From contig JBJMGV010000115.1 of NCBI GenBank assembly GCA_045807725.1, positions 1 to 64,000 on the forward strand: DNA of 64,000 bases. Reading direction: 5' to 3'. This document shows positions 23,223-31,912 of the stretch, piece after piece. Position 1 is the first letter of the stretch. The number at the start of each line of letters is the position of its first letter. A program made the position numbers and the translations under genes. The notes under the pieces were generated by a model. The model was not told the DNA's origin and did no database searches. It saw only the letters and a program-made list of their open reading frames with translations. This DNA comes from DATENM01 sp045807725. Lineage in GTDB: Bacteria > Acidobacteriota > Blastocatellia > UBA7656.

Positions 23223-24038
23223 ATGTTGAAGAATAAAAAGCTGGCCGTGCTGGGCTGCGGCAAGCTCGGCGAAACGCTCATCAAGGGGCTGCTCGAAGCC
23301 GGCGTGATCGAAGTCGGCAACGTCACCGTCACCGCTGGCCACCAGCAGCGACTCGACCAGATGCGCGAGCGATTCGGCGTCGCCGGTACGTTGTCGAATC
23401 AGATGGCGGCAGAGTCCGCCGACCTCATCATCCTGGCCGTGAAGCCGCAGACCGTGCCGCGCGTCGTCACGGAGATCAGCGAAACGCTGCGCCCATCACA
23501 GGTCTTGATCTCGGTCGCCGCCTCGGTCAGCACGGCCTTCATTGAAAAGCATCTCAGCGCGCCGGTTCCCGTAATTCGCGCGATGCCGAACACGCCTTGC
23601 CTGTTGAAGAAGGGGATGACCGGCATCGCGCCGGGCAGCAACGCCGGGCGCGATCACGTCGCGCTGGCCAAGTTCATCTTCGATGCGGTCGGGCGCACGG
23701 TGGTCGCCGACGAAAAGCACATGGACGCCATCACCGGGTTGTCGGCGAGCGGCCCGGCCTTCATCTACGTCATCATCGAGTCGCTGGCCGAGGCCGGCGT
23801 TAAGGTCGGCCTGCCGCGCGACGTGGCAACCGAGCTGGCAGCGCAAACCGTCGTAGGCGCTGGCTCGATGGTGCTTGAAACCGGCGAGCACCCGGCCAAG
23901 CTCAAAGACACTGTGACCACGCCCGCCGGCTGCACGATTGACGGCCTTCTCGAATTGGAAGAAGGCGGCCTGCGTGTGACGCTCATCAAGGCTGTCGTCA
24001 AAGCGACGCAGCGAGCAAAGGAGTTGCTGGAAACCTGA
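23223..24038 (+). CDS. proC: Pyrroline-5-carboxylate reductase
   Basis: ProC catalyses the last step of proline synthesis, reducing pyrroline-5-carboxylate with NAD(P)H. The 271-residue protein has the dinucleotide loop LGCGKLGETLIKGLL at the N-terminus. It then has RAMPNTPCLLKKGMT and the C-terminal signature TVTTPAGCTIDGLLELEEGG. The stop TGA overlaps the ATG of the next gene (TGATG). Confidence 0.96.
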   Translation: MLKNKKLAVLGCGKLGETLIKGLLEAGVIEVGNVTVTAGHQQRLDQMRERFGVAGTLSNQMAAESADLIILAVKPQTVPRVVTEISETLRPSQVLISVAASVSTAFIEKHLSAPVPVIRAMPNTPCLLKKGMTGIAPGSNAGRDHVALAKFIFDAVGRTVVADEKHMDAITGLSASGPAFIYVIIESLAEAGVKVGLPRDVATELAAQTVVGAGSMVLETGEHPAKLKDTVTTPAGCTIDGLLELEEGGLRVTLIKAVVKATQRAKELLET

Positions 24039-25846
24039 TGAAAGACAGACGCGGCGACACGGCGACGCGGGGACGCGGCGAACGAAAGGATTGGCGATGC
24101 GTCGTCTTCGTTACCTGCTTCTTGCTTCTTGTTGATTGCCTTCCAATCTTGGGCGGGCCGGCAATGCAAAAGAGCGAAGACAAGAGCGCGCAGGCAGCAG
24201 CGGAATTCCCGAAGTTTGTTGACGAGTACTTTAACGACTTTTATTCGCGCCACCCGTCAGCGGCGGCGGCGACCGGCCTGCACGCGTGGGACGGCCAGCT
24301 CGAAGATTACAGCAGCGCCGCGCTCAATGACGAGGTCAGCGCGATTAAGAAATTCCAGGCGCGGCTGCAAAAGATTCCCGCCATCGAGCTGGGCCTTTCC
24401 GACATTCTCGACTACCAGATTCTCGCCTCCAACATGCAATCGCGTCTGCTTGAGCTTGAGCGCATCAAGAGCTTCGAGCACAATCCGGGCCTCTATAACG
24501 ACGTGTTGTCAGGCGCGTTGCTGCAAGTTGCTTCGTTCGAGTATGCGCCGCCCGATTCGCGGCTGCACCATCTCATCGCCAAAGAGAAACTCGTGCCGCG
24601 CTTTCTCGAAGCCGCCCGCGCCAACGTTCGCAACGTGCCGCCGGTTTATTTGAAGGTGGCTCTCGAAGGCTTCAAAGGGACGCTCGACTTTGTCCAGACC
24701 GATCTGCCGAAAGCCTTCGCTTCAGTCAAGGATGCCGCGCTGCAAGCCGAGTTCAAGAAGGCGACGAAAGCCGCAGCCGACGCGCTCGCCCGATACCTCA
24801 AGCACCTGCAAGAGCTGAAGCCCGACCCGGCGGCGAGCTTTGCCATTGGCCGGGAGAATTATGAAGCCAAGCTGAAGTACGATGAAGGCATAGACATCCC
24901 CGTTGACGCGCTGCTGAAGATTGCTAATCGTGAATTGACCAAAGCGCAGGACGATTTCCGCAAGACCGCCGCCCGCATCGACCCGAAACGCGACGCGCAA
25001 GCCGTCTGGGCCGACATTCAGCGCGACCACCCGAAAGCCGGCACGCTGGTTCAAGAGGCCAGCCGCCAGCTTGACGCCTTGGTAAAGTTCATCACAGAAA
25101 AACAGATCGTCACGCTGCCGACCGCTGAGAGGCCGCTCGTCGCTGCAACGCCGGATTTCATGCGCTGGTCTACGGCGAGCATGTCAACGCCGGGCGCGCT
25201 GGAGCGCGGGCCGGCGCGGGCGCGTTACCTCATCACCGATGTCGATCCAACGTGGACCGAGCGGCAGAAGGAAGAATACCTCGCCTCGATCAACTACGAG
25301 CAGTTATGGACGACCTCGATTCACGAAGCGTATCCGGGCCACTACGTGCAGGGAATGTACTTGCGCCAGGTGGCGTCGCCTGTGCGAAAGACGTGGGCCA
25401 TTGCGCCCGGCAGCTTCGTCGAAGGCTGGGCGCATTACACCGAGCAGATGATGCTCGAAGAAGGCTTCGGCGGTAACGACCCGAAGCTGAAGATGGGGCA
25501 GTTGGCCGATGCGCTATTGAGGCTGTGCCGCTTCGTCGTCGGCATCCGCGAACACACGGATGGGATGACGGTCGAGCAGGCGACGCGCTTCTTCATGCAG
25601 AATGCCTATATGGGCGAGACGCCATCGCGCATCGAAGCCGAGCGCGGCACGTTCGACCCGACCTATCTGGTCTACACGGTCGGCAAGCTGGCGATTCTGA
25701 AGATGCGCGACGACTACCGGCGCTATCGCGGCAAGGAATTTTCGTTACAGGAATTTCACGACAAGCTGCTTCAGAACGGCAACGCGCCGCTCTGGGTGCA
25801 TCGCCAGTTATTGATGCCCGGCGATAAAGGCAAGCTGCTGGAATAA
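24038..25846 (+). CDS. DUF885 family predicted secreted metallopeptidase
   Basis: The 602-residue protein belongs to the DUF885 family, related to zinc peptidases. The metal motif is HEAYPGH in TSIHEAYPGHYVQGMYL, with a glutamate-rich segment after it (GSFVEGWAHYTEQMMLEEGF). The N-terminus has a basic stretch, then a hydrophobic signal segment (VVFVTCFLLLVDCLPIL) with probable cleavage after GGPA. The first 18 codons overlap a tandem octamer repeat. Translation is probably coupled to proC at TGATG. An alternative start is the ATG at 24164, which would remove the signal peptide and is less likely. Confidence 0.88.
   Translation: MKDRRGDTATRGRGERKDWRCVVFVTCFLLLVDCLPILGGPAMQKSEDKSAQAAAEFPKFVDEYFNDFYSRHPSAAAATGLHAWDGQLEDYSSAALNDEVSAIKKFQARLQKIPAIELGLSDILDYQILASNMQSRLLELERIKSFEHNPGLYNDVLSGALLQVASFEYAPPDSRLHHLIAKEKLVPRFLEAARANVRNVPPVYLKVALEGFKGTLDFVQTDLPKAFASVKDAALQAEFKKATKAAADALARYLKHLQELKPDPAASFAIGRENYEAKLKYDEGIDIPVDALLKIANRELTKAQDDFRKTAARIDPKRDAQAVWADIQRDHPKAGTLVQEASRQLDALVKFITEKQIVTLPTAERPLVAATPDFMRWSTASMSTPGALERGPARARYLITDVDPTWTERQKEEYLASINYEQLWTTSIHEAYPGHYVQGMYLRQVASPVRKTWAIAPGSFVEGWAHYTEQMMLEEGFGGNDPKLKMGQLADALLRLCRFVVGIREHTDGMTVEQATRFFMQNAYMGETPSRIEAERGTFDPTYLVYTVGKLAILKMRDDYRRYRGKEFSLQEFHDKLLQNGNAPLWVHRQLLMPGDKGKLLE
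24047..24078 (+). repeat. Four tandem octamers inside the DUF885 signal-peptide region
   Basis: Copies AGACGCGG, CGACACGG, CGACGCGG, GGACGCGG follow each other without gaps. They encode the arginine-rich n-region of the signal peptide. The unit resembles the short tandem units in the intergenic hairpins elsewhere in the window, but here it is translated. Confidence 0.75.
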
Positions 25847-25907
25847 TCGGGCGCGCATCATCAGCCGATCTCAGGCAGGCGCTTGATGACAGCGGCCCGC
25901 GTGGATA

Positions 25908-26681
25908 ATGAACATTAGAACCGTAAACGCTACAAGGTATGTCACGCCGTTGCGCGAAGGCGGCTCGCTGCCGGCCATCATCGAAGCCGATGATGACGGG
26001 ATGTACGTGCTCAAATTCAGCGGCGCGGGGCAGGGAAAAAAGGCGCTAATCGCGGAGCTTGTGGCCGGAGAATTGGCTCGCGCCGCAGGGTTGCTTGTGC
26101 CGGAGATCGTCTTCGTTGAGCTTGACCCGGAACTGGCGCGCACAGAGCCTGACCCTGAGATTCAACACCTGATTCGCGCGAGCGCCGGCCTGAATCTCGC
26201 GCTCGATTACCTGCCCGGCTCAGTGATGTTCGACCCTGTGGCCGAGCGGCCCGCCGGCGCGCTCGCCTCTTCGATTGTCTGGTTCGACGCCTTCGTCACC
26301 AACGTTGATCGTACGGCGCGCAACACCAACATGCTGATGTGGCATAGGCGGCTGCATCTCATCGATCACGGCGCGGCGCTCTACTTTCATCACACCTGGA
26401 CGAACTATCACGCACGCAGCCGCGACCCGTTCGCATTGATCAAGGATCATGTGTTGTTGCGTTTTGCGGACTCACTTGAAGAAGCGGACGCGACGATGAC
26501 TGCGCACATAACCACCGATCTGATCGACCGCGTTGTCCGATTAATCCCTGACGACTGGCTAGTGAGCGATTCACCGTTTGACGAGGCCGACCGACATCGT
26601 GATGCCTACGTCGAATACCTGTCGAGCCGTTTGCAAGCGCCGCGTGCGTTCGCGGAGGAGGCGATTCGTGCGCGATCATAA
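25908..26681 (+). CDS. HipA-like kinase family protein
   Basis: The 257-residue protein resembles the short HipA-like (HipA_2) family, stand-alone relatives of the HipA toxin kinase. Visible features are YVLKFSGAGQGKKALIAEL (ATP-binding lysine region), then FDAFVTNVDRTARNTNML and LIDHGAAL, which match the catalytic Asp-x-x-x-x-Asn loop and the metal-binding Asp. HipB is not present. Instead a DUF3037 gene overlaps its end by 14 bp, a pairing known for this family. Whether it acts as a toxin is unknown. Confidence 0.8.
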   Translation: MNIRTVNATRYVTPLREGGSLPAIIEADDDGMYVLKFSGAGQGKKALIAELVAGELARAAGLLVPEIVFVELDPELARTEPDPEIQHLIRASAGLNLALDYLPGSVMFDPVAERPAGALASSIVWFDAFVTNVDRTARNTNMLMWHRRLHLIDHGAALYFHHTWTNYHARSRDPFALIKDHVLLRFADSLEEADATMTAHITTDLIDRVVRLIPDDWLVSDSPFDEADRHRDAYVEYLSSRLQAPRAFAEEAIRARS

Positions 26682-27096
26682 CACGTATGACTATGCGATC
26701 ATCCGCGTCGTCCCGCGCGTCGAGCGTGAAGAGTTCGTCAACGCCGGTGTGATCGTTTTGTGTCAGGCCAGAGAGTTTCTCGAAGCCCGCATCGAACTGG
26801 ACGAATCACGTTTGCGGGCGATTGACCCGACGCCGGATATCGAATCCATCCGCGCGCACCTTGCGACCATTCCGGCCATCTGCGCGGGCGGCGACAGGGC
26901 CGGGCCGATTGGACGGCTGTCGCGGCGCGAACGATTCGACTGGATCACCGCGCCGCGCAGCACCATCATTCAAACTTCGCCGGTACACACGGGCCGCTGC
27001 GATGACCCGGCGGCCTTGATCGAGCGCCTGCTCGATCAGATGGTGCGCCCGCCGCGTATAACTGTGTTAGACTCGCCGAACACGGAGGCTTTATGA
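26668..27096 (+). CDS. DUF3037 family protein
   Basis: The 142-residue protein begins VRDHNTYDYAIIRVVPRVER at GTG 26668, preceded by GGAGGAGG, and contains EEFVNAGVIVLC. These are typical of DUF3037, whose members usually sit next to HipA-like kinases. It overlaps the HipA-like gene by 14 bp and the following Uma2 gene by 4 bp (ATGA), so the three are translationally coupled. Longer upstream starts are less likely because they would lie well inside the kinase gene. Confidence 0.82.
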   Translation: MRDHNTYDYAIIRVVPRVEREEFVNAGVIVLCQAREFLEARIELDESRLRAIDPTPDIESIRAHLATIPAICAGGDRAGPIGRLSRRERFDWITAPRSTIIQTSPVHTGRCDDPAALIERLLDQMVRPPRITVLDSPNTEAL

Positions 27097-27653
27097 GCAC
27101 GCAGATCGAACCGCTAATGACCATAGAAGACCTTGATGCGATGCCCGACGACGGCTACCGCTACGAAATTATCGAGGGGGAACTATTCGTGTCACGCGCA
27201 CCAAATCTCAAACATCAACGTGTCTCCATGAGTATCACAAAAGCAATCCTTCCTTACCTCGCGCGCAACCCAATAGGAGAGCTTCTCACGACGCCGGGTA
27301 TTATCTTCAGCGATTTCAATGGCGTGATACCTGACTTGATATTTATGTCTCATGAGCGGCGCGGTGAGATTGCGTCAGGTGATCGAATAACCGGAGCGCC
27401 CGAATTGGTGATCGAGATTGTTTCTCCCGGTTCTGAAAACGAAAAGCGCGACCGCATCGCCAAGCGACAACTCTACGGCAAATATGGCGTGAAGGAATAT
27501 TGGGTGGTTGATCCTTATCAACGGACGATTGAAGTCTACGTTCTCAAAGGTCAAACGCTCGTCCTCGATGCGACGTTTTCCGAAGCCGACGAACTGGTCT
27601 CATCGGTGCTGCCGGGATTCAGTTGCAAGGTCGAGAGCATCTTCCGCGTTTAA
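27093..27653 (+). CDS. Uma2 family (DUF820) putative restriction endonuclease-like protein
   Basis: The 186-residue protein belongs to the Uma2/DUF820 family with a PD-(D/E)xK nuclease-like fold. The conserved parts are MTIEDLDAMPDDGYRYEIIEGEL, VIPDLIFMS, PELVIEIVSPGSENEKRDRI and YGVKEYWVVDPYQRTIEVY, which hold the Asp and the E-x-S catalytic core. The cellular role is unknown. The codons are less GC-rich than in its neighbours, compatible with transfer. A hairpin terminator follows. Confidence 0.88.
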   Translation: MSTQIEPLMTIEDLDAMPDDGYRYEIIEGELFVSRAPNLKHQRVSMSITKAILPYLARNPIGELLTTPGIIFSDFNGVIPDLIFMSHERRGEIASGDRITGAPELVIEIVSPGSENEKRDRIAKRQLYGKYGVKEYWVVDPYQRTIEVYVLKGQTLVLDATFSEADELVSSVLPGFSCKVESIFRV

Positions 27654-27690
27654 CCCTGATCTTCGGCATCAGCATTCACCATAAAGGCAA

Positions 27691-27713
27691 CGGGGAGGCG
27701 ATAAGCCTCCCCG
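27691..27713. terminator. Hairpin terminator between convergent genes
   Basis: A 9-bp GC-rich stem (CGGGGAGGC with GCCTCCCCG) has loop GATAA and CTTTGCTTAT on the plus side. It lies between the Uma2 gene and the BON-domain gene and may serve both strands. Confidence 0.65.
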
Positions 27714-27742
27714 CTTTGCTTATGAGACAAATAACAATCCAC

Positions 27743-28144
27743 TTACATATTCTTGTTGCTCTTTTTCTTTGCAGCCGTCGAGCCATTCTTGTTGCCTTTG
27801 GGCACGGCGGTCTTCATCTCGACTTCGAGATTGTTGGTGACGCTCTTGACGCAGGGCACGGCTTTGGCAACGCGCGTCGCTGTGCCTTTGTTGCCTCCGG
27901 TCTTGACCTTGCCGGCCAATGTCACCACGCCGCCGTCTGCCGTCGCTGTGATCGCCTGTCCGTTGAGCGAGGGCGCGGCGGCGAGCCGGGCATTGACGTT
28001 CTTGGCCAGCGTCACGTCGTCAACGGTCGAGCAGTTCGGAGGCGGGACTTTCGGCTTCTTCGGCTTTGCGGTGTTACTGTTCTGCGCCAGCGCCGCGCCG
28101 CTCATCAACATCAGCATCAACACTGCAACGAGAATTCTTCTCAT
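27743..28144 (-). CDS. Secreted BON-domain protein
   Basis: The 133-residue protein has a signal peptide (MRRILVAVLMLMLMSGAALA). A single BON-like domain follows at about 40-110 (LAKNVNARLAAAPSLNG, VTLAGKVKT, AVPCVKSVTNNLEV), and the tail is Lys/Asn-rich. BON domains bind phospholipid or link envelope proteins. Two cysteines may form a disulfide. ATG at 28144 is chosen because it has AAAGGAGA upstream and starts the signal peptide. Confidence 0.85.
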   Translation of the reverse strand: MRRILVAVLMLMLMSGAALAQNSNTAKPKKPKVPPPNCSTVDDVTLAKNVNARLAAAPSLNGQAITATADGGVVTLAGKVKTGGNKGTATRVAKAVPCVKSVTNNLEVEMKTAVPKGNKNGSTAAKKKSNKNM

Positions 28145-28345
28145 GCTCTTCTCCTTTTGCGGTCGAGTGTCGGGCCACGAGAACAACCTGCCGCGAGCAG
28201 CGGCCCGCACCTGACCATTATGGTTGTGAACGATTCGCCAGCGAACACGGGGGAAGATGACGCGTTCGCGGCAGCTTGTAGGGTAAACTACGTTGTCGCC
28301 CTGACGAGCGAAACGCCCAGATTATTCGCCAACCGAACCGCAGAG

Positions 28346-29950
28346 TCAAGCCGAGGCGCGCCCGCGCCAATCGCTGAGTATCTCGCGCGCCGCGTTGTAA
28401 CCCGACGCGCCCATCACGCCGCCGCCCGGGTGCGTGCCTGAGCCGCACAGGTACAACGCCTCAACTGGCGTGCGGTACTTGGCCCAGCCGGCCAGCGGGC
28501 GCATAAAGAATAACTGGTCAACCGTCATATCGCCGTGAAAGATATTGCCGCCGGTCAGCGAATATTGCCGCTCTAGATCCATCGGCGAGACGACGTGGCG
28601 GTGAATGATGGCATCGCGGATGTTGGGCGCGTACTCAGCCAGCAGATCGATGCAGCGGTCGGCGAATATGTCCTTCATAGAATCCCAATCGCCGTCGCGT
28701 AGCGCGTAGGGCGCGTACTGCGCGAAGATGCACATAATGTGTTTGCCCGGCGGCGCGATGGAATCGTCATAGGCGGTCGGAATGGTCAATTCAAGCAGCG
28801 GGCGCTCGGAACATCGCCCCGCCTTGGCGTCGTCCCAGGCGCGGTCTACGTACTCCATCGACGGACAGATGTGCATCGTCGCCTTGTGCTGCGGGCCGAG
28901 CGAAGCAGTGGGGTAGGCCGTGAATTCGGGCAGCGCATCGAGCGCCAAGTTGATCTTGAACGAGCAGCCTTGCATACGAATGCTCTCGACTTCGCGGCGA
29001 AAATCACCATCGATGGCATCCGCATCAACAAGCTTCAGAAATGTCGTCTTCGGGTCGGCGTTCGAGATGACGATGCGGGCGTGAAGCTCTTCGCCGGAGT
29101 CGAAGGCAACGCCATACGCGCGACCGTTGCGAATCAGTATCTGCGAGACGGCGGCGTTCGCGCGAATGCGTGCGCCGTGCGCGCGGGCCGAGTCGGCTAT
29201 GGCCTGGCTGATCGCGCCCATACCGCCGCGCGCAAATCCCCAGAGGCCGCGCACGCCGGTCGCTCCGCCCATCACGTGATGCAACATGATGTAAGCTGTG
29301 CCCGGCGTCGAAGGCCCACCATTAGTCCCGATGACGCCATCGGTCGAGAGCGTCGCTTTGAGGTGCTCGGACTCGAAGTGCTCGTCGAGATAAGCACGCA
29401 CGCTCTGCGTCATAATCTTAACGAGATGCACGATGTCAGGGTCGCGGAAGCGCGCCGCTTCCAGTCCCAGGCGACCGAGCGCCAACAAGTCGCCAAGCTT
29501 CCGGCGGATGATGTTCGGAGGCGTTCGCACCAGCAACCCTTCGACCCACTCGGCCAGCCGCGCCAGTTGATGTTCGTAATCTGGATAACGTTCGGCGTCG
29601 CGGGCTGAGAACTTTGCCATCTCGCGCTGGGTCGCCGCCAGGTCTTTCCAGAAGAAGAGGTGGCGGCCATCGGGAAAGGCCGTGAAGAACGACGGGTCTT
29701 TGGCGTAGAGGTGAAAGCCGAAGCGCGGCAGTTCGAGGTCGCGGATGATCTTCGGTTGCAGCAGGCTGCACAGGTAAGAGAGCGTCGAGACCTTATAGCC
29801 GGGCCATACCTCTTCGGTGACGCACGCGCCGCCAAGGACTTCGCGGCGTTCGAGCACCGTAACGTTCAATCCGGCGCGCGCCAAATAAGCAGCGGTGACG
29901 AGGCCATTGTGACCGGCCCCGATGATGATTGCGTCAATGAGTTCTGCCAT
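28346..29950 (-). CDS. FAD-dependent oxidoreductase, phytoene desaturase/PYROXD2-like
   Basis: The 534-residue flavoprotein begins with a Rossmann motif (AIIIGAGHNGLVTAAYLARAG), then LERREVLGGACVTEEVWPG. It ends with LYLCGSGTHPGGGVMGASGYNA, the second FAD contact of the carotenoid-desaturase/PYROXD2 family. Its substrate is unknown. No carotenoid genes are nearby, so a carotenoid role is not supported. The ATG at 29950 matches the conserved N-terminus. A small membrane protein gene lies 31 bp upstream on the same strand. Confidence 0.88.
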   Translation of the reverse strand: MAELIDAIIIGAGHNGLVTAAYLARAGLNVTVLERREVLGGACVTEEVWPGYKVSTLSYLCSLLQPKIIRDLELPRFGFHLYAKDPSFFTAFPDGRHLFFWKDLAATQREMAKFSARDAERYPDYEHQLARLAEWVEGLLVRTPPNIIRRKLGDLLALGRLGLEAARFRDPDIVHLVKIMTQSVRAYLDEHFESEHLKATLSTDGVIGTNGGPSTPGTAYIMLHHVMGGATGVRGLWGFARGGMGAISQAIADSARAHGARIRANAAVSQILIRNGRAYGVAFDSGEELHARIVISNADPKTTFLKLVDADAIDGDFRREVESIRMQGCSFKINLALDALPEFTAYPTASLGPQHKATMHICPSMEYVDRAWDDAKAGRCSERPLLELTIPTAYDDSIAPPGKHIMCIFAQYAPYALRDGDWDSMKDIFADRCIDLLAEYAPNIRDAIIHRHVVSPMDLERQYSLTGGNIFHGDMTVDQLFFMRPLAGWAKYRTPVEALYLCGSGTHPGGGVMGASGYNAAREILSDWRGRASA

Positions 29951-29981
29951 CTTCGTCCACGATAAAGAAAGCTTTCGCGCA

Positions 29982-30119
29982 TCAAAGCCGCTGCTCGTCT
30001 TGCGCACTGCCGGCGCGCCGCAGGAGCTTGCTGAACGCGGATAAAGAGATGCCGGCGAGTGTGAGCGCGCAAAGGAATGCAAGAATGCAGGCCAAAATGA
30101 CGACGACCACTTGAATCAT
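29982..30119 (-). CDS. Small single-span membrane protein (45 aa)
   Basis: The frame starts at ATG 30119 with AAAGG upstream and codes 45 residues. MIQVVVVILACILAFLCAL starts one hydrophobic helix of about 28 residues. A basic, polar tail follows (KLLRRAGSAQDEQRL). I do not recognise a family. The signal, a ribosome binding site plus a clean membrane-span-then-basic pattern, supports a real gene. It sits just upstream of the FAD oxidoreductase. Confidence 0.55.
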   Translation of the reverse strand: MIQVVVVILACILAFLCALTLAGISLSAFSKLLRRAGSAQDEQRL

Positions 30120-30245
30120 AACGAGCCTTTCAGGGGGTGGGTCCAAAGGGTGAGTCCACTGTAGACGATTCCGCGAGCGGATTGCAACAAGAAAGTTCTT
30201 GCGGTGTGAAGACTCTCGATTATTTCAAGCGGCGCGGCGAGCCTC

Positions 30246-31478
30246 TCATTTTTGGCGCAGGTGCGCGACGGTTTCGATGTGATAAGTTTGCGGGAAGAGA
30301 TCAACGCCGGTGACGCGGTCGAGTGTGTAGCCGCCGTCAAGCAAGCGGCGCAAGTCGCGCGCCATCGTCGTCGGGTCGCACGAAACGTAAGCAATGTGCG
30401 TTGCCTGCAATCCGAGGATCGCATCGAGCGCGGCGGCGGCTCCGGCGCGCGGCGGATCGAGCAACAGCAGATCAACCGGCGTTCGTGCGTCGCTTGGTTG
30501 CGCGATGAATTCGCCGAGCCATTGCTCGACGCGGGCCTGATGGTACTTAATATTACCAATATCATTAGCCGCGATGTTGTGACGCGCGTAATGCGCCGCT
30601 TCGCGGTCGGATTCAATACCGATGACGCGGTTGAATCGTCGCGCGAGCGGCAAAGTGAACAGCCCAACCCCTGCGTAAAGGTCAATCGCCGTCTGCCCTG
30701 CGTAATCGTTGAGAGCTTCGGCGATCAACCTTTCGAGCAGCAAGGCGTTGCCTTGAAAGAAAGTCGTGGGGCTGAACTCGTATTGCAAGCCATTGATCGT
30801 CCGCGCAATCGGGCCAGCGGGCAGACCCTTGATCGTTGGCGCGAAGGCAATGGCATTGTCACCAGCGGCGACTTCCACCTCTCTCATTCGTGAAAGCTCC
30901 GTCTGCGCCGCTTCACCCGATTGGCTCGCTATCTTTCCGAGGCGAGCGAACGCGGCGTCGAGTTGCGGAACCAGCACGGGACAACTCGTCACCTCGCAAA
31001 TGGCGCTTGAGGCCGCACGGTTGAAGCCGATGCGTAGCGGTTGATTGGCGGAATGCGAGCCGGCTTCCACTTTGATCTGGGCGCGGGCGCGGTAGCCGAA
31101 CTCCGCCGCGTGGAGCACGGGGATTTCCGCAGGCCATTCGATCTTGCCGATGCGCGTCAGCGCGTCGCGGATGAAGCCGGCTTTGGCTTCGAGCTGGGCC
31201 GGATAGTTCAGATGTTGAAGCTGGCAGCCGCCGCAGTTGCCGAAGTAGTCACACACCGGCGCGCGGCGCGCGGGCGCGGCGTCGATGATGGTTTCGATGA
31301 CGGCGCGGGCAAAATTCTTTTTGCGCTCAGTGATGCGAACGCGCAACCGTTCGCCCGGCGCAGCGAGTCGAACGAAGACCGTCAGGCCGCCGTGACGGGC
31401 TACCGCATCGCCGCCATAGGCCAGCCGCTCGGTCGTCACTTCAATACGGTCGCCGACTTTTATCGTTGATGTCGTCAC
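30246..31478 (-). CDS. rlmD: 23S rRNA (uracil-5-)-methyltransferase, RlmD/TrmA family
   Basis: The 410-residue SAM-dependent enzyme makes 5-methyluridine in RNA. It has an N-terminal TRAM domain and a 4Fe-4S cluster motif (C76, C82, C85 in PVCDYFGNCGGCQLQH plus a later cysteine in AICEVTSC). The methyltransferase domain has AIDLYAGVGLFTLPLA, LLLDPPRAGA and the catalytic cysteine in YVSCDPTTMARDL. The start is GTG at 31478. The family includes enzymes for U747 or U1939 of 23S rRNA and U54 of tRNA, so the exact position modified is not certain. Confidence 0.9.
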   Translation of the reverse strand: MTTSTIKVGDRIEVTTERLAYGGDAVARHGGLTVFVRLAAPGERLRVRITERKKNFARAVIETIIDAAPARRAPVCDYFGNCGGCQLQHLNYPAQLEAKAGFIRDALTRIGKIEWPAEIPVLHAAEFGYRARAQIKVEAGSHSANQPLRIGFNRAASSAICEVTSCPVLVPQLDAAFARLGKIASQSGEAAQTELSRMREVEVAAGDNAIAFAPTIKGLPAGPIARTINGLQYEFSPTTFFQGNALLLERLIAEALNDYAGQTAIDLYAGVGLFTLPLARRFNRVIGIESDREAAHYARHNIAANDIGNIKYHQARVEQWLGEFIAQPSDARTPVDLLLLDPPRAGAAAALDAILGLQATHIAYVSCDPTTMARDLRRLLDGGYTLDRVTGVDLFPQTYHIETVAHLRQK

Positions 31479-31529
31479 TTATTCACGATAACAGTCAGGC
31501 AGCCGGGAAAGGAAGGGGCTAGCCAGGGC

Positions 31530-31542
31530 AGTCCCGTAGGGA
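31530..31542. repeat. Short palindrome GTCCC-GTA-GGGAC
   Basis: It is followed by GCGATGTTTATAGAG, a tail shared in sense or complement with the palindromes at 31.8-32.0 kb. It is the leftmost member of the palindrome cluster. Confidence 0.6.
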
Positions 31543-31561
31543 CGCGATGTTTATAGAGCGT

Positions 31562-31761
31562 GTCTGAGAAGCCCTGAAGGGGCGGGATTCGACAGCCCAG
31601 GGCATCGCCCTGGGTGAGCGGCAGGGCAAACCGCCAAGCCCTGAAAGGGCGCACTAGGTGATCGGTTATTGCGCCCTTTCAGGGCTTGCGGAGTTGTCGC
31701 TGAGTGTACCCAGCCCGTTGGGCTGGGCTATTGAATCGCGCCCTTTCAGGGCTTCTCAGAC
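31562..31761. repeat. 200-bp element with 39-bp terminal inverted repeats
   Basis: The arms at 31562-31600 and 31723-31761 are complementary with four mismatches in 39. Nested inside and within the arms are four copies of a GCCCTGAAAGGGC palindrome (near 31571, 31639, 31672, 31740) and two larger palindromes, CCCAGGGC-ATC-GCCCTGGG and CCCAGCCC-GTT-GGGCTGGG. There is no open reading frame of note. Confidence 0.9.
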
Positions 31762-31790
31762 CCGCTCAATAGTTACGCAGGCGGTTTAAT

Positions 31791-31895
31791 CTTCAAGCTC
31801 CGTCAGGAGCGCGATGTTTATAGAAATGGCTGAAGGATGTGACGAAGCCCCGTAGGGGCGCAATGTTGACATCACGCTCCTGACGGAGCTTGAAG
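31791..31895. repeat. Inverted repeat with perfect 21-bp arms (CTCCGTCAGGAGCG family)
   Basis: Arms at 31791-31811 and 31875-31895 are perfectly complementary, and each also contains the palindrome GCTCCGTCAGGAGC or its complement. The inner part holds AAGCCCCGTAGGGGCGCAATGTT, another short palindrome with the same tail. Confidence 0.9.
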
Positions 31896-31912
31896 ACTCA
31901 ATCAACTGCATA

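Noticed and set aside
27623..28441. Plus-strand frame of 272 codons between the Uma2 gene and the oxidoreductase
   Set aside because: Overlaps the terminator and the BON-domain gene in antisense and has no start signal or domain.
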